NCBI RefSeq assembly: GCF_003122385.1
Contig: NZ_CP029255.1
Span: 124,001 to 188,000, forward strand
DNA from: Flavobacterium crocinum
GTDB taxonomy: Bacteria > Bacteroidota > Bacteroidia > Flavobacteriales > Flavobacteriaceae
Length of the DNA: 64,000 nucleotides
Direction: 5' to 3'
Shown one piece after another: positions 40,221 through 49,642 of this stretch. The position numbers and the translations under genes were made by a program. Numbering within the stretch: the first letter of the stretch is position 1; the number at the start of each line of letters is the position of its first letter. A model generated the notes under the pieces. The model did not search any database. It was not told the DNA's origin and was given only the letters and a program-made list of their open reading frames with translations.

Positions 40221-41639
40221 TTACATCTTATCAAAATAACGTGTTAATTCATAAGCATTATCATTAATCACTTTCATCTCTTTTAACAATGGCTGATACG
40301 GTTCGAAATTGCTATTGACAATTCCTTTGTTCGAATCACGATTGGAATAATCTGTACTTAAATCCTGTGGATCGTTGTCCATATATTTGAACCAATGCCA
40401 GCCAACTGAATTTTTATTTTTCAGTAATTCCAACGTGAAATTCTGATAAAAAAGTCCTCTTTCTTTCTGCGTTCGAACCAGCCATCCAGCACCTGTATTA
40501 TTCGGCAGTCCGGAATCTTCTCCTTTGGTGTACCATTCTGTAATCAAAAATGGTTTTCCCGACCATTCGCCCCAATTGTTCATCAATTCCTGGCTCGGTT
40601 CCCATTTTCTGTAATGATTGATCGAAATAATATCCATGTACTTTCCTGCCACTTTAAAAATCTCCGGATTGGTCAATTCCTGTTCTTTATCCTGATTGAA
40701 ACGGCATCCTAAATACATGTGGTTTGGATCTGCTTTTCGAAGTGCTTCCGTTACCTTTTTCATATAAGTTTCAAAATAAAAAGCGGTAAATGCCATTCGG
40801 TCTTCCTGAGTAATATCCGAAACGGAAGCATTAAAACCTTTTCTTTTATCAAACCACTCTTTTGCAGCGATATAACCCTGCTCATCTTTGGCCAATAAAG
40901 TTAAATGTTTATCTAATGCGTCGTTGTACCAAGGCAGTTCATTATCAGTAAAATAACCCATCAAATACTTATCATTTTTGTACTGAGAAACCTCTTTTAC
41001 CGATTTTTCGATGTAAGTATCAAATTCTTTATCAAAAACCATTACTAGATCAAAGCGGTAATTTTGCCAGCTGGCTTCTTTATATTTTCCTCCATATTTT
41101 TTAATATGTTCAGAATGATACATTCCCATAGGAGAAATTATCACAGTATAAACCAGCGGATTTTCAGCATTTCGAACTAAATCAACATTTGACCACGCTC
41201 CTACGCCGTTGAATCCGTTATCGCGAAGTAGTTTTGATTCCTGTTTTACCCAGTTTTCTTTGCTTCCGAATTTCTTATCAAATGCTTTCTGCTGATTTAC
41301 AGAACGTCCTGCATTAAAAACGGCAATTCCTTTATAGATATAAGGATAACCTTCAGGATCAATAATCCACCATCTATTGTCTATTTTTTCGGTTCTGAAA
41401 AATCCTGTTGCTTCTTTCTGCCAGACTTTTGATCCGCCATAAATTGAAACAGGTTCTTGTTTTTTAATTTTAAATCCAGGCAGTTTATCAATGGTTTTAG
41501 CATCATAAGCCACCCATTTTGGATCTAAAGCATTTTGTCTGGCTTCAACTTTTTGATACGTAATTTTATTCTGAGCATGTACTGCTATCAGACTTGTAAA
41601 ACAGAACAATACGCAAATGGAATGTTTCTTTAAATTCAT
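40221..41639 (-). CDS. Agarase-like TIM-barrel glycoside hydrolase (family unassigned)
   Basis: A 472-residue exported enzyme with signal peptide MNLKKHSICVLFCFTSLIAVHAQ. It begins with a short module, then FFRTEKIDNRWWIIDPEGYPYIYKGI, a pattern of agarase and related clan GH-A hydrolases. The likely acid/base is Glu234 in GYFTDNELPWYND and the nucleophile Glu368 in FLITEWYTKGE. SINHYRKWEPSQE and VGWHWFKYMDNDP line the cleft. I cannot separate GH50, GH86 or an unnumbered family by eye. In this locus it would cut the polysaccharide backbone or side chains alongside GH10. Confidence 0.75.
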   Translation of the reverse strand: MNLKKHSICVLFCFTSLIAVHAQNKITYQKVEARQNALDPKWVAYDAKTIDKLPGFKIKKQEPVSIYGGSKVWQKEATGFFRTEKIDNRWWIIDPEGYPYIYKGIAVFNAGRSVNQQKAFDKKFGSKENWVKQESKLLRDNGFNGVGAWSNVDLVRNAENPLVYTVIISPMGMYHSEHIKKYGGKYKEASWQNYRFDLVMVFDKEFDTYIEKSVKEVSQYKNDKYLMGYFTDNELPWYNDALDKHLTLLAKDEQGYIAAKEWFDKRKGFNASVSDITQEDRMAFTAFYFETYMKKVTEALRKADPNHMYLGCRFNQDKEQELTNPEIFKVAGKYMDIISINHYRKWEPSQELMNNWGEWSGKPFLITEWYTKGEDSGLPNNTGAGWLVRTQKERGLFYQNFTLELLKNKNSVGWHWFKYMDNDPQDLSTDYSNRDSNKGIVNSNFEPYQPLLKEMKVINDNAYELTRYFDKM

Positions 41640-41682
41640 TTTTTAATTATTTTTTTGAGAGGAAATAGAGACTCTAATTTTT

Positions 41683-41967
41683 AACACATAGAAACATAGA
41701 TTTACTTTGAGCATAAAAGGCGTTTCACTTGCATAAATGCACATAGCTAGATTTTATCTGCTGATCTGCGAGCTGATATTTCTCTCGCAGATTTGGCAGA
41801 TTTTATTTTTAAACACATAGAAACATAGCTCTACTTTGAGCATAAAAGACGTTTCACTTTCATAAATACACATAGCTGGATTTTACTAACAAAGTTCAGC
41901 TATGTGTTAGAAACTAGTTTCTTTCTATACCCTTTCCAAGTCTAAAAAATCTATGTCTCTATGTGTT
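41683..41967. repeat. Palindromic repeat block flanked by AACACATAGAAACATAGATT
   Basis: AACACATAGAAACATAGATT (41683-41702) and its inverted copy AATCTATGTCTCTATGTGTT (41948-41967) bracket a 285-base block. Inside are single copies of the 156-bp unit parts: the CTGCTGATCTGCGAGCTG hairpin and GGCGTTTCACTTGCAT, plus a second AACACATAGAAACATAG near 41814. The block fills the gap between the agarase-like gene and the PKD lipoprotein. Confidence 0.75.
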
Positions 41968-41977
41968 TAAAAAAAAA

Positions 41978-42877
41978 TTATTTAGATAAATAAATGTGAT
42001 CGAAATCAAACGTATAGTTGTTTAATGCTCTTACATCTTCTGGATCAACACTTCTCAAAACCAAAATGTCTTTGATTTTAGTTAAATCTAATGCCGGATT
42101 TTGCTTTTTGTATTCTGCAATTGGAATTTTAACCATGTTCCAGCTTCCGTCTCTTTTCAATCCGTACAGATTACTTGTTGCATCAAATTCAACATAACCA
42201 GTGTTAGAAGCATCTTTCATTCTAAATCTGATTTTTCCGGTGCTGGTTGTTCTTACGGCCATATTGATATAAGTGTACGATGAAATATCAGTGAAATTGA
42301 CAAATGATAGAATTGCCATTGCCCATTTCGCTTCTGCAGCAGGTGGTGTTGCCGGAAGAGAAAAGTTTCTGTAAGCGCCTTCATATCCATCTGTTGCTAC
42401 TTCTTTAATTACAAACTGATTGCTTGAAACCCAGTTTAAAACAGGAGCCGTTTTTGTAAAATCAGGATTTTCAGAGTAGATTTTAAGGGCATCGGCTGGG
42501 ATAACAATTGGCGGCGTAGGTGGTGCTTCTACCTCAACTGTAAAAGTTTTCTTTTGAATGGTGTTATCTACGAAAGTGATTTCTAAAGTAGTTGTAAAAG
42601 TTCCTGCTTTGGTATATTTTACTTCAACATTCGGTTCAATTGAAGCTCCTGGCGAACCGCCTTGAAAAGTCCATTTTATGGCACGTACTTTTGTTGACGA
42701 ATCGGTATAGGTTACTGTTTCTCCTCCTTGAATAGCTGTATTTGTTGAAGTCGCATTTAATTCTCCTTTTTTATAAAGATATACTTCGCGTACATCGTCT
42801 TCGCAGGAAAGCAAACCTACAAAAAGCACTAAAAGGAAATATTTTAATCTCGGTATATGGTTTAGTTTTATGGTCAT
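41978..42877 (-). CDS. PKD-domain surface lipoprotein with C-terminal carbohydrate-binding-like domain
   Basis: A 299-residue lipoprotein with lipobox FVGLLSCEDD. A PKD-like domain fills about 38-118 (IQGGETVTYTDSSTKVRAIKW, KAGTFTTTLEITF). A TPP linker follows, then a C-terminal beta-sandwich (about 130-299) with VLNWVSSNQFVIKE, YINMAVRTTSTGKIRFRM and FDFDHIYLSK, resembling CBM-type jelly rolls. Position after SusC, SusD and GH10 suggests a surface glycan-binding protein, the role SusE/F play in starch uptake. No catalytic motif is seen. Confidence 0.8.
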   Translation of the reverse strand: MTIKLNHIPRLKYFLLVLFVGLLSCEDDVREVYLYKKGELNATSTNTAIQGGETVTYTDSSTKVRAIKWTFQGGSPGASIEPNVEVKYTKAGTFTTTLEITFVDNTIQKKTFTVEVEAPPTPPIVIPADALKIYSENPDFTKTAPVLNWVSSNQFVIKEVATDGYEGAYRNFSLPATPPAAEAKWAMAILSFVNFTDISSYTYINMAVRTTSTGKIRFRMKDASNTGYVEFDATSNLYGLKRDGSWNMVKIPIAEYKKQNPALDLTKIKDILVLRSVDPEDVRALNNYTFDFDHIYLSK

Positions 42878-42906
42878 GATTTTAATTTTTTTGGTTATTT
42901 TTTTAT

Positions 42907-43005
42907 AGAAAATAGAACATAGATTATAGAGAAAAGACTTCTCAGCAAATCTTATTTCTTCCCTTTTTCTATTTTCTATTCTCTATAATCTATATTCTAT
43001 TTTCT
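42907..43005. repeat. 27-bp near-perfect inverted repeat between the PKD and GH10 genes
   Basis: The arm at 42907-42933 (ending GATTATAGAGAA) is complementary to 42979-43005 (starting TTCTCTATAATC) with one G-U, around a 45-base loop. Both genes are on the minus strand in the presumed operon, so this hairpin would form in the shared mRNA. It lacks the T-run of a strong terminator. Confidence 0.8.
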
Positions 43006-43019
43006 AGCATTCTAAAAGC

Positions 43020-44114
43020 CTATTTCAAGCCTTCTAAAAATCCATGATACGCTGGTTTTTTATTATAGTCGGCATCCAGCAGTAAAGGATATTCTTTGGA
43101 GTTCCAGAAAGTTGTCAGCCACGTATACTTGTCTGTTACTCCCCATGTTGAGATAGCAAATTTTTGAGCCTGTGGCAATTCTTCATACAAAGTTGTAATG
43201 TACTTGTATGTTTCCGCCTGTTTTTGTGCTTCGGTATCTGTAAAGACGTATGAATCAGATTTACTTGTATTTACTTTGATATCCAATTCTGAAATATGAA
43301 TTAGCAATCCTGTTGAAGCCATATCCGTAAAACCAGTTTTCATAGTTTGCCTGTTGGTATCTGTTGCATAGTGAAACTGATCACCAATACCGTCAATAGG
43401 CACTCCGTTGGCTTTGAATCTGGTAACCATTTTTTTGATGGATGCTCTTTTTCCTGCATCCAGTGCTACGCTGTAATCATTGTAAAATAGTTTAGCATCC
43501 GGATCAGCTGCTTTGGCATATCGGAAACATCTTCCGTAAAAACCAATTGGATCTTTAAATAATGAATTAATTACAGTTTCATTTCGCATAGCTCCACCAT
43601 CTGCAAAAACTTCGTTGACAACGTCCCAGCTTTTTACTCTGCCTTTATAACGCCCAACAACATCTGTGATGTAAACTTTTACTTTTGATTCGAATGCGAT
43701 GGAATCGTATTTGGCATTTTTAAACCATTCCGGAAATGAATCATACCAAACTAAAGTATGTCCGTGAACTTCCAGATTATTGTCTTTAGCAAAACCAACT
43801 AAATAATCGGCTGCTGTAAAATTATAAGCTGTTGAAGAAGTCCAGATACTTGCCATTTTCATTTCAAATTCGGCTGTAATCTGGCTATAGTGTTTTAAAA
43901 CAGCATTTTTGTAATTGGCTTCTCCTTGCAGGTCTCTCATTTTTACTGCGGCTCCAATTTTAAACTTTGCTTTTTCCTTCAGTGTCTGTGTAATCGGATT
44001 TGGATTACCAGAATCACCTTCATCTGCATTTATAAAAACTACTTTTTCGTCGTTGCTGCAGGATGCAAACAACAAAACGGTAAGTATACCCAGAATATAT
44101 TTTTTATTGATCAT
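43020..44114 (-). CDS. GH10 endo-1,4-beta-xylanase lipoprotein
   Basis: A 364-residue GH10 enzyme that cuts the xylan backbone internally. I start it at MINKKYILGILTVLLFASC, a clean lipoprotein signal; the longer frame from 44219 runs through a hairpin. The mature enzyme shows the TIM barrel with FEMKMASIWTSS, HGHTLVWYDSFPEWF, acid/base Glu168 in WDVVNEVFADGG, and nucleophile Glu276 in HISELDIKVN, then FAISTWGVTDKYTWL. No binding module is attached. Lipidation suggests cell-surface attachment, so it probably makes the first cuts that feed SusC/SusD. Confidence 0.93.
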   Translation of the reverse strand: MINKKYILGILTVLLFASCSNDEKVVFINADEGDSGNPNPITQTLKEKAKFKIGAAVKMRDLQGEANYKNAVLKHYSQITAEFEMKMASIWTSSTAYNFTAADYLVGFAKDNNLEVHGHTLVWYDSFPEWFKNAKYDSIAFESKVKVYITDVVGRYKGRVKSWDVVNEVFADGGAMRNETVINSLFKDPIGFYGRCFRYAKAADPDAKLFYNDYSVALDAGKRASIKKMVTRFKANGVPIDGIGDQFHYATDTNRQTMKTGFTDMASTGLLIHISELDIKVNTSKSDSYVFTDTEAQKQAETYKYITTLYEELPQAQKFAISTWGVTDKYTWLTTFWNSKEYPLLLDADYNKKPAYHGFLEGLK

Positions 44115-44131
44115 TGTGTGTCTGTTTTTAA

Positions 44132-44169
44132 ATCCGGAAGTCAGATTAGGATTATTCCAACTTCCGGAT
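44132..44169. other. Hairpin in the GH10 leader
   Basis: ATCCGGAAG (44132-44140) pairs with CTTCCGGAT (44161-44169) around a 20-base loop, 18 bases before the GH10 ATG on the minus strand. It could limit ribosome access or protect the mRNA. It is strong for its size in such A/T-rich sequence. Confidence 0.55.
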
Positions 44170-44209
44170 GGGTTATTACTAACTTTAACCTTAACTTTTT
44201 TGAAATTTT

Positions 44210-44318
44210 TTAAACACATAGAAACATAGTTTTACTTTGAACATAAAAGGCGTTTCACTTATTTAAATACACATAGTTTTAACTATGTAAAAAGAAATAT
44301 GTTTCTATTTATAAATCA
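44210..44318. repeat. AACACATAGAAACATAG repeat copy between GH10 and SusD
   Basis: TTTAAACACATAGAAACATAG and GGCGTTTCACTT are parts of the unit seen at 39486-40036 and 41683-41967. A worn inverted arm (ATATGTTTCTAT, near 44297) closes the block. This is the third gap of the locus to hold the family. Confidence 0.7.
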
Positions 44319-44328
44319 GATTTTAACT

Positions 44329-45921
44329 TTAATTGTAACCAACATTAAATCCTGCCGGTTTTCCCATCAAATCAATTTGGCTTTGTGGAATTGGCATATT
44401 AATCATGGCCGGAGTCATTTTCAATTGTACTTCTCCGGAAATAGTTCCTGATGGACTTGAACGGAAATATAAATTTTGCCTTTCGACCAAAAGTCCAAGT
44501 CTTTTCAACAGAAACCATCTGTTATTTTCGAATGCTAATTCTCTGGCTGATTCGTCTAAATAATTATTTAATGTCCAAGCTGTCAAATCAAAAGTGGTTA
44601 CGTTACTTTCAGGATTTCCTGTATAACCTCTTCTTCTAACTTTGTTTAAGTAGGCTAATGCTTTCGTATCATTACCTAAATTGTGATACGCTTCAGAAGC
44701 CAATAAATAAGTCTCAGCTACTCTGTAATACATATAATCTTTATAGCTGTTTGAAGTCATTGGTAATTTTTCTGAATCGTGGTATTTCTTTAAACTCCAG
44801 TGCCAGGCTCTGTAATTTCCGTTTGGTGCTGCAATCGCCGGATTGGTAATTGGCTGTCCGAATTTTGGATTACCTGGAACGTTGATTTTATAGTCCTGAT
44901 AATTATCTGAATAATAATAAGTTTTAAATCTTAAATCATTTGCCTGATCGTACAATGATTTTAAGTAATTGTTTGGATAAAACCAACCTAAAGCCTGACC
45001 TCCGTAGGCAACGTCCTGAACCAATTCGCTTGTATTTAATTCGTAAGTTCTGTGCGTGAAAACACTGCTTAACCAGGAACCTCCGCCTCCTGCTAAATCA
45101 TCACTTGGTCCTAATAAGAAATCTTTTTGATAGGTAAACAGTGATTCTTTATGATTTCCATTTTGTCCCCAAACATCTGCTAAAGCAACTAAACCGTGAG
45201 TTCCATCATTTATAATTGCATCAAATTGTGCTGCCGCTTCTGCCCAGTCTTGCTGCCATAAAGCGCTTTTACCACGAATGTGTCTTGCAACTCCCTGGCC
45301 GTAACGTCCCGGATCAACTTTAAAAGGAAGATTGGCAATTGCATAATCCAGATCTCCATCTATTAATTTGTACACATCTGCATCGCTTGCTACTTTGTAT
45401 TCAACCGGATCGTTGATGTTTTGTGGTGTTGTTGGAATTGTATCAATCAAAATTCCGCCATACATTTGTTTTAAATCCAAATACAATTCACCTCTAATTA
45501 CTCTTGCCTGCGCGACTAATCTTTTCTTCGCCGCTTCATCCATTTTTATAGATCTTGCCGAAGTAATAATAGCCGAGCATCTGTCAATGATTTTATATCC
45601 CTGAATCCATTTTGAACCTGTATAAGATTGCGGATTATGACCGGTTCCATAAGGCGTATTCCAGGTTCTGTGCAATCCCAAATCGGTTGCTACCATAAAG
45701 AATACATTGGCCCACAAATCATTATTATCTCCGGATGGCAGATTATAATAACGCATCTGATTGTAAAGTGCATTAACCCCAACTTCTAAACCTGCCGGAG
45801 AATTGTAGATATAATCTACAGAAACTTGATCTTTTACGGTTTCCTCCAGAAAATCTTCGCACGAAGTAAGTCCTAAGGAAAGTCCGAAAATCAAAACAAA
45901 TAGAAAATTTATATTTTTCAT
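44329..45921 (-). CDS. SusD/RagB family glycan-binding lipoprotein
   Basis: A 530-residue surface lipoprotein with lipobox SLGLTSCEDF followed by LEETVKDQVSVDYIYNSPAGLE. The SusD fold shows TPR-like helices with RAEVIRGELYLDLKQMYG-type text (here VARARVIRGELYLDLKQMY-like at about 140-160), RYRVAETYLLASEAYHNLGN and the C-terminal RELAFENNRWFLLKRLG. SusD caps the SusC pore and binds the glycan. It lies 43 bases behind SusC, so the pair is cotranscribed. Binding specificity cannot be read off; neighbouring GH10 points to xylan. Confidence 0.94.
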   Translation of the reverse strand: MKNINFLFVLIFGLSLGLTSCEDFLEETVKDQVSVDYIYNSPAGLEVGVNALYNQMRYYNLPSGDNNDLWANVFFMVATDLGLHRTWNTPYGTGHNPQSYTGSKWIQGYKIIDRCSAIITSARSIKMDEAAKKRLVAQARVIRGELYLDLKQMYGGILIDTIPTTPQNINDPVEYKVASDADVYKLIDGDLDYAIANLPFKVDPGRYGQGVARHIRGKSALWQQDWAEAAAQFDAIINDGTHGLVALADVWGQNGNHKESLFTYQKDFLLGPSDDLAGGGGSWLSSVFTHRTYELNTSELVQDVAYGGQALGWFYPNNYLKSLYDQANDLRFKTYYYSDNYQDYKINVPGNPKFGQPITNPAIAAPNGNYRAWHWSLKKYHDSEKLPMTSNSYKDYMYYRVAETYLLASEAYHNLGNDTKALAYLNKVRRRGYTGNPESNVTTFDLTAWTLNNYLDESARELAFENNRWFLLKRLGLLVERQNLYFRSSPSGTISGEVQLKMTPAMINMPIPQSQIDLMGKPAGFNVGYN

Positions 45922-45964
45922 GATCTTGTTATTTTTTATTTACTGAATGTCTTAAACCTTTTTG

Positions 45965-48900
45965 TTAGAAACCTACCTGTAAGCCTATAACACAAGTAAC
46001 AGGTTCCGGATAATCACTAATTTCTTTTTCTGGGCTGTAAGACTGATAATCTGTAAGGGTAACCAAATTACTTCCTGTAACATAAAGTCTCATATTACTT
46101 AAGCCTAATGGTTTCAGCGTACTTTCAGGGAATTTAAATCCAACAGAAACGTTTTGCAAACGAATGTATGAGGCATCTTGCAATCCTAAAGTATTAATGT
46201 ATGGCGGATCATTTCCGTCTCTCGGTCTCGGCCAGTTTCCTCCCGGGTTTTCAGGTGTCCAATAATCTTGTTTGATTCCGTTTTTAACCCCTCTTAAAGA
46301 ACCTCCACGAACATAATCATACAAGAATAAGTTGTCTCTCGTAACACCCTGAACGGTATAAATATCTGCTGAGAAATCAAATTGTTTGTATTCTAAAGCC
46401 AAAGAGAAAGTTCCGAACCAATCCGGCATTTTAGAAGTAATCACTCTGTCCTGATCCGGATTTGGATTCGCTCCGTTTGACGGATCGGCATCCCACAATT
46501 TTATATCTCCCGGATACAAAGTTGTTCCTGTAACCAATGGAATATTTTCACCTTCCTGATAAATTCCAACTGCTTTATATCTATAATACACGTCAATTGG
46601 TTTTCCAATGAACCATAAGTTTCCAACGGCATCATCTTCTCTTCCGTCACCGTCTGCATCTTTTCCGTAGATGCTTACAATACTGTTTTTGTTTTTAGTA
46701 AACGTGGCTCCCAGATTCAGTCTAAAATCTTTTGTTTTAATTACATCGCCATTCAAAGTCACTTCCAAACCTTTATTGTTGACTTTTCCAATATTAGAAA
46801 GTTTGGTCGTGTAACCTGTATTCGCGTTAAGCGTTTCATAAATCAATAAATCTGAAGTATCGGTATTGTAAACCTCAACTGTTCCATTCAATCTATTTTT
46901 GAATAAACCGAAATCGGCAGCAAGGTTTAATTGTGTTGAAGTTTCCCATCTTAAATCCGGATTCGATAATTGTGAACCCGGTACATAACCCGAAACTTTT
47001 ACACCATTAATAATGTAATCTCTCTGTGTCGCTGTCGCCATACTCTGATATGGATCTTTCGGCTGGTTACCTACTTTACCATAACTTGCTCTTAATTTTA
47101 AGTTACTTAAAACCGGAACATGTTCTTTCATGAATTCTTCGTTGGTAACATTCCAGGCTGCATTGACAGCCGGGAAAAATCCCCATTTATTATTGGCTCC
47201 AAATACTGAAGATCCATCAGCTCTTCCTGAAACTGTGAAATAATATTTGTTATCAAAATCATATTCTAATTTTCCTGCAAAAGAAATTAACGATCTTTCA
47301 TTACCTCCAATTTCAGGCGTATTTAAGAAAGCACTTTCTAAACCATAAATTCCCAGAATATCACTTGGAATTCTGCTTGCTGAGTTTCTAAAATCATTGT
47401 ATTCTGATGAGGTAATCTCGTAAACTCCGGTTACGTTAAAATGATTTTTTTCGGCTACATTTAAATTATAATGCAAAATATTACTCAATTGATACTCTAC
47501 ATTATCCTGAAAACGAATATAACCGCTTCCTTGTCCTGAATTAGCAATTCCCGAAAGTGACTTTGAAGTATTGAAAGACATTGCTTTGTAATTCCACGAT
47601 CTTCGGCTGGCATTCATTTTATAAGTAAAACCTTTTGCCAGATTAATATCCAGAAACACATTCATGATATCGTTACGATTTAATTCATTTGTATTGGTTT
47701 CGTAAACATCGATCAACGGATTTGGTGTTTCCTGAATTCCTCCAGGTAAATAACGGAAAGAGCCATCTTCATTGTAAACCTGACCTAACGGTGATGTATT
47801 AATCGCATTATTTAAAATGTTACCCACATTCGGGCGATTAGATTCAGAAAACTGAAGCGAAACATTCATTCCCACTTTCAGCCAGTCTGTAATTCTTTGA
47901 TCGACATTTACTCTCATTGCTACTTTTTCGTAATCCGAATTCGGAACTACTCCTGAAGTATTAATATAGTTGATACTAGAAAAAATACTCGTTTTGTCTG
48001 TTCCAGATGAAATACTAACACTATGGTTATTGGTTACTCCGGTTCTTAAAACCAGTTTTTCCCAATCGATATACTTTCCGGACTTAACAGATTCCAGTTC
48101 CAATGGTGTAAAAACCTGATCGTCTGGCCGGTAAACTCCACCATTACTTGTTCTGTATGCTTCTCTTTTTAACTGAGCAAATTCTTCTCCACTGTAAACA
48201 TCAAAATTCCTGTTGATTGTCTGAATTCCCGAAAAGCCATTATAAGAGATTTTTGCTTTTCCTGTTTTTCCTCTTTTGGTTGTAATTAAGATTACACCAT
48301 TTGAAGCTCTTGCACCATATATAGATTGAGCAGCGGCGTCTTTCAGAATTTCTAAAGAAGCAATATCATTGGCATTAATATCATTAATATTTCCAATTAC
48401 GATTCCGTCTGCAATTACGATTGGCTCGTTGCTTCCGTTAATGGATTTTTTTCCTCTAATTTGGATTGAAGAAGAACTTCCCGGTCCTCCGTCAGCTAAA
48501 CTTACCTGAACTCCGGCTGCTTTTCCACGAAGCATTTCCCCAACATCAGAAGTGGCTACTTTGGTCATATCGCCCGGTTTTACCGAAGCTACAGAACTAA
48601 TTACGTCACTTTTCTTTTTGGTGCCATAACCTACAACAATAATTTCGTCTAAGGCTTGCGAACTTGGTTTTAAAACCACTTTTAGGTTTTTCTTGTTTTC
48701 AGTATCAACTGAAACTTCATCCATTCCGATAAAAGAAAATACAAGAATACTTTTTGGGGCAGTACTAATGGTGAAGTTACCGTCGAAATCGGTTTGGGTT
48801 CCTTTTGTGCTTCCTTTTACGTGAACGTTTACCCCAGGAAGAGGTAATCCGGCATTATCGACTACTTTTCCGGTAATCGAACTTTCTTGTGCATTGATTG

Positions 48901-48991
48901 TGGTAGAAAAAATACACATAAACAGTAATAAAACTAGTTTTAGATATTTTCCTTCACGGCAAAACATCTTTACAGGTTTGTTTTGTTTCAT
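45965..48991 (-). CDS. SusC/RagA family TonB-linked outer-membrane transporter
   Basis: A 1008-residue SusC protein. An extended signal region ends INAQESS, then a carboxypeptidase-regulatory-like domain (about 38-115, ITGKVVDNAGLPLPGVNVHVKG), the SusC signature EIIVVGYGTKKKSDV, the plug (about 125-235, with VQIRGKKSINGSNEPIVIADG and GARASNGVILITTKRG-like text) and a barrel ending TCVIGLQVGF. It imports oligosaccharides held by SusD using TonB energy. It is the first gene of the operon, 650 bases beyond the HTCS regulator, and its length is typical. Confidence 0.95.
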   Translation of the reverse strand: MKQNKPVKMFCREGKYLKLVLLLFMCIFSTTINAQESSITGKVVDNAGLPLPGVNVHVKGSTKGTQTDFDGNFTISTAPKSILVFSFIGMDEVSVDTENKKNLKVVLKPSSQALDEIIVVGYGTKKKSDVISSVASVKPGDMTKVATSDVGEMLRGKAAGVQVSLADGGPGSSSSIQIRGKKSINGSNEPIVIADGIVIGNINDINANDIASLEILKDAAAQSIYGARASNGVILITTKRGKTGKAKISYNGFSGIQTINRNFDVYSGEEFAQLKREAYRTSNGGVYRPDDQVFTPLELESVKSGKYIDWEKLVLRTGVTNNHSVSISSGTDKTSIFSSINYINTSGVVPNSDYEKVAMRVNVDQRITDWLKVGMNVSLQFSESNRPNVGNILNNAINTSPLGQVYNEDGSFRYLPGGIQETPNPLIDVYETNTNELNRNDIMNVFLDINLAKGFTYKMNASRRSWNYKAMSFNTSKSLSGIANSGQGSGYIRFQDNVEYQLSNILHYNLNVAEKNHFNVTGVYEITSSEYNDFRNSASRIPSDILGIYGLESAFLNTPEIGGNERSLISFAGKLEYDFDNKYYFTVSGRADGSSVFGANNKWGFFPAVNAAWNVTNEEFMKEHVPVLSNLKLRASYGKVGNQPKDPYQSMATATQRDYIINGVKVSGYVPGSQLSNPDLRWETSTQLNLAADFGLFKNRLNGTVEVYNTDTSDLLIYETLNANTGYTTKLSNIGKVNNKGLEVTLNGDVIKTKDFRLNLGATFTKNKNSIVSIYGKDADGDGREDDAVGNLWFIGKPIDVYYRYKAVGIYQEGENIPLVTGTTLYPGDIKLWDADPSNGANPNPDQDRVITSKMPDWFGTFSLALEYKQFDFSADIYTVQGVTRDNLFLYDYVRGGSLRGVKNGIKQDYWTPENPGGNWPRPRDGNDPPYINTLGLQDASYIRLQNVSVGFKFPESTLKPLGLSNMRLYVTGSNLVTLTDYQSYSPEKEISDYPEPVTCVIGLQVGF

Positions 48992-49240
48992 AAATTAATT
49001 TTTTGGTTAGTTAGATAGAAATCAGTCATGATTTATATTGCAAATGTGATTATTAAATGACGGTTTTAGGGGAGAAAAACATTCGCATTTAGGGGCGTGA
49101 ATGTGTTTATTTGCGAATTTCATCCTTTCTGAAGCCTTAAAAAACGGGATTCGTAATATAAACCTTAAAAAATTGTGAGGTGGTTAATTTTAAATTTAAA
49201 ATCATTTTAAGTACAAAATTTAAAATGCAAAACTTTTAAA

Positions 49241-49450
49241 TAGGCTGAAAGCCTAAAAGCAAAAAAAGTAGTGCAAAGCACTACTAAAAAACACAACCCC
49301 ACAAAATTACCCTGAAAGGGTGTTATCATGAATATAGAGAACTATCAAATTGCTGTCGCCCTTACAGGGCTAGATTATGAATTGCTCTTTTTACTCATGA
49401 TGCGATGCATAATGCTATTGCTTTTTGCTCTTTCAGAGCAGATTTATAGC
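49241..49450. repeat. Chain of short hairpin repeats between HTCS and susC
   Basis: Consecutive small hairpins occur: AGGCTGAAAGCCT, TAGTGCAAAGCACTA, ACCCTGAAAGGGT, GCCCTTACAGGGC and GCTCTTTCAGAGC. Each has a 3-5 bp stem of distinct sequence and a similar CTGAAAG-like loop context. The rest of this 650-base gap (48992-49240, 49451-49642) shows no gene; the susC promoter must lie in the first part but no box is convincing. Such chains are common between Flavobacterium genes. Confidence 0.6.
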
Positions 49451-49642
49451 TTAAAATTACTTTAATTATAAAATCTCTGGCCAATAGAAAACGTAAAGTC
49501 CGCAAAGCATTGTAAAAAAACTTTGTAGACCATGAAAAAAATAAGCAACAGATTATCAGGATTAACACAGATTTTTAAAATCCTTTTAATCATAATAATC
49601 TGTGGCTAAAAACTTTGCTATCGGTAGCTATAGGGATTGCGG

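Noticed and set aside
40052..40234. 60-codon minus-strand frame
   Set aside because: It lies in the REP-like palindrome at 40058-40162, and its protein is the translation of the repeat.
44115..44219. 35-residue N-terminal extension of the GH10 xylanase
   Set aside because: It translates a hairpin and a repeat copy, and would precede the lipoprotein signal peptide.
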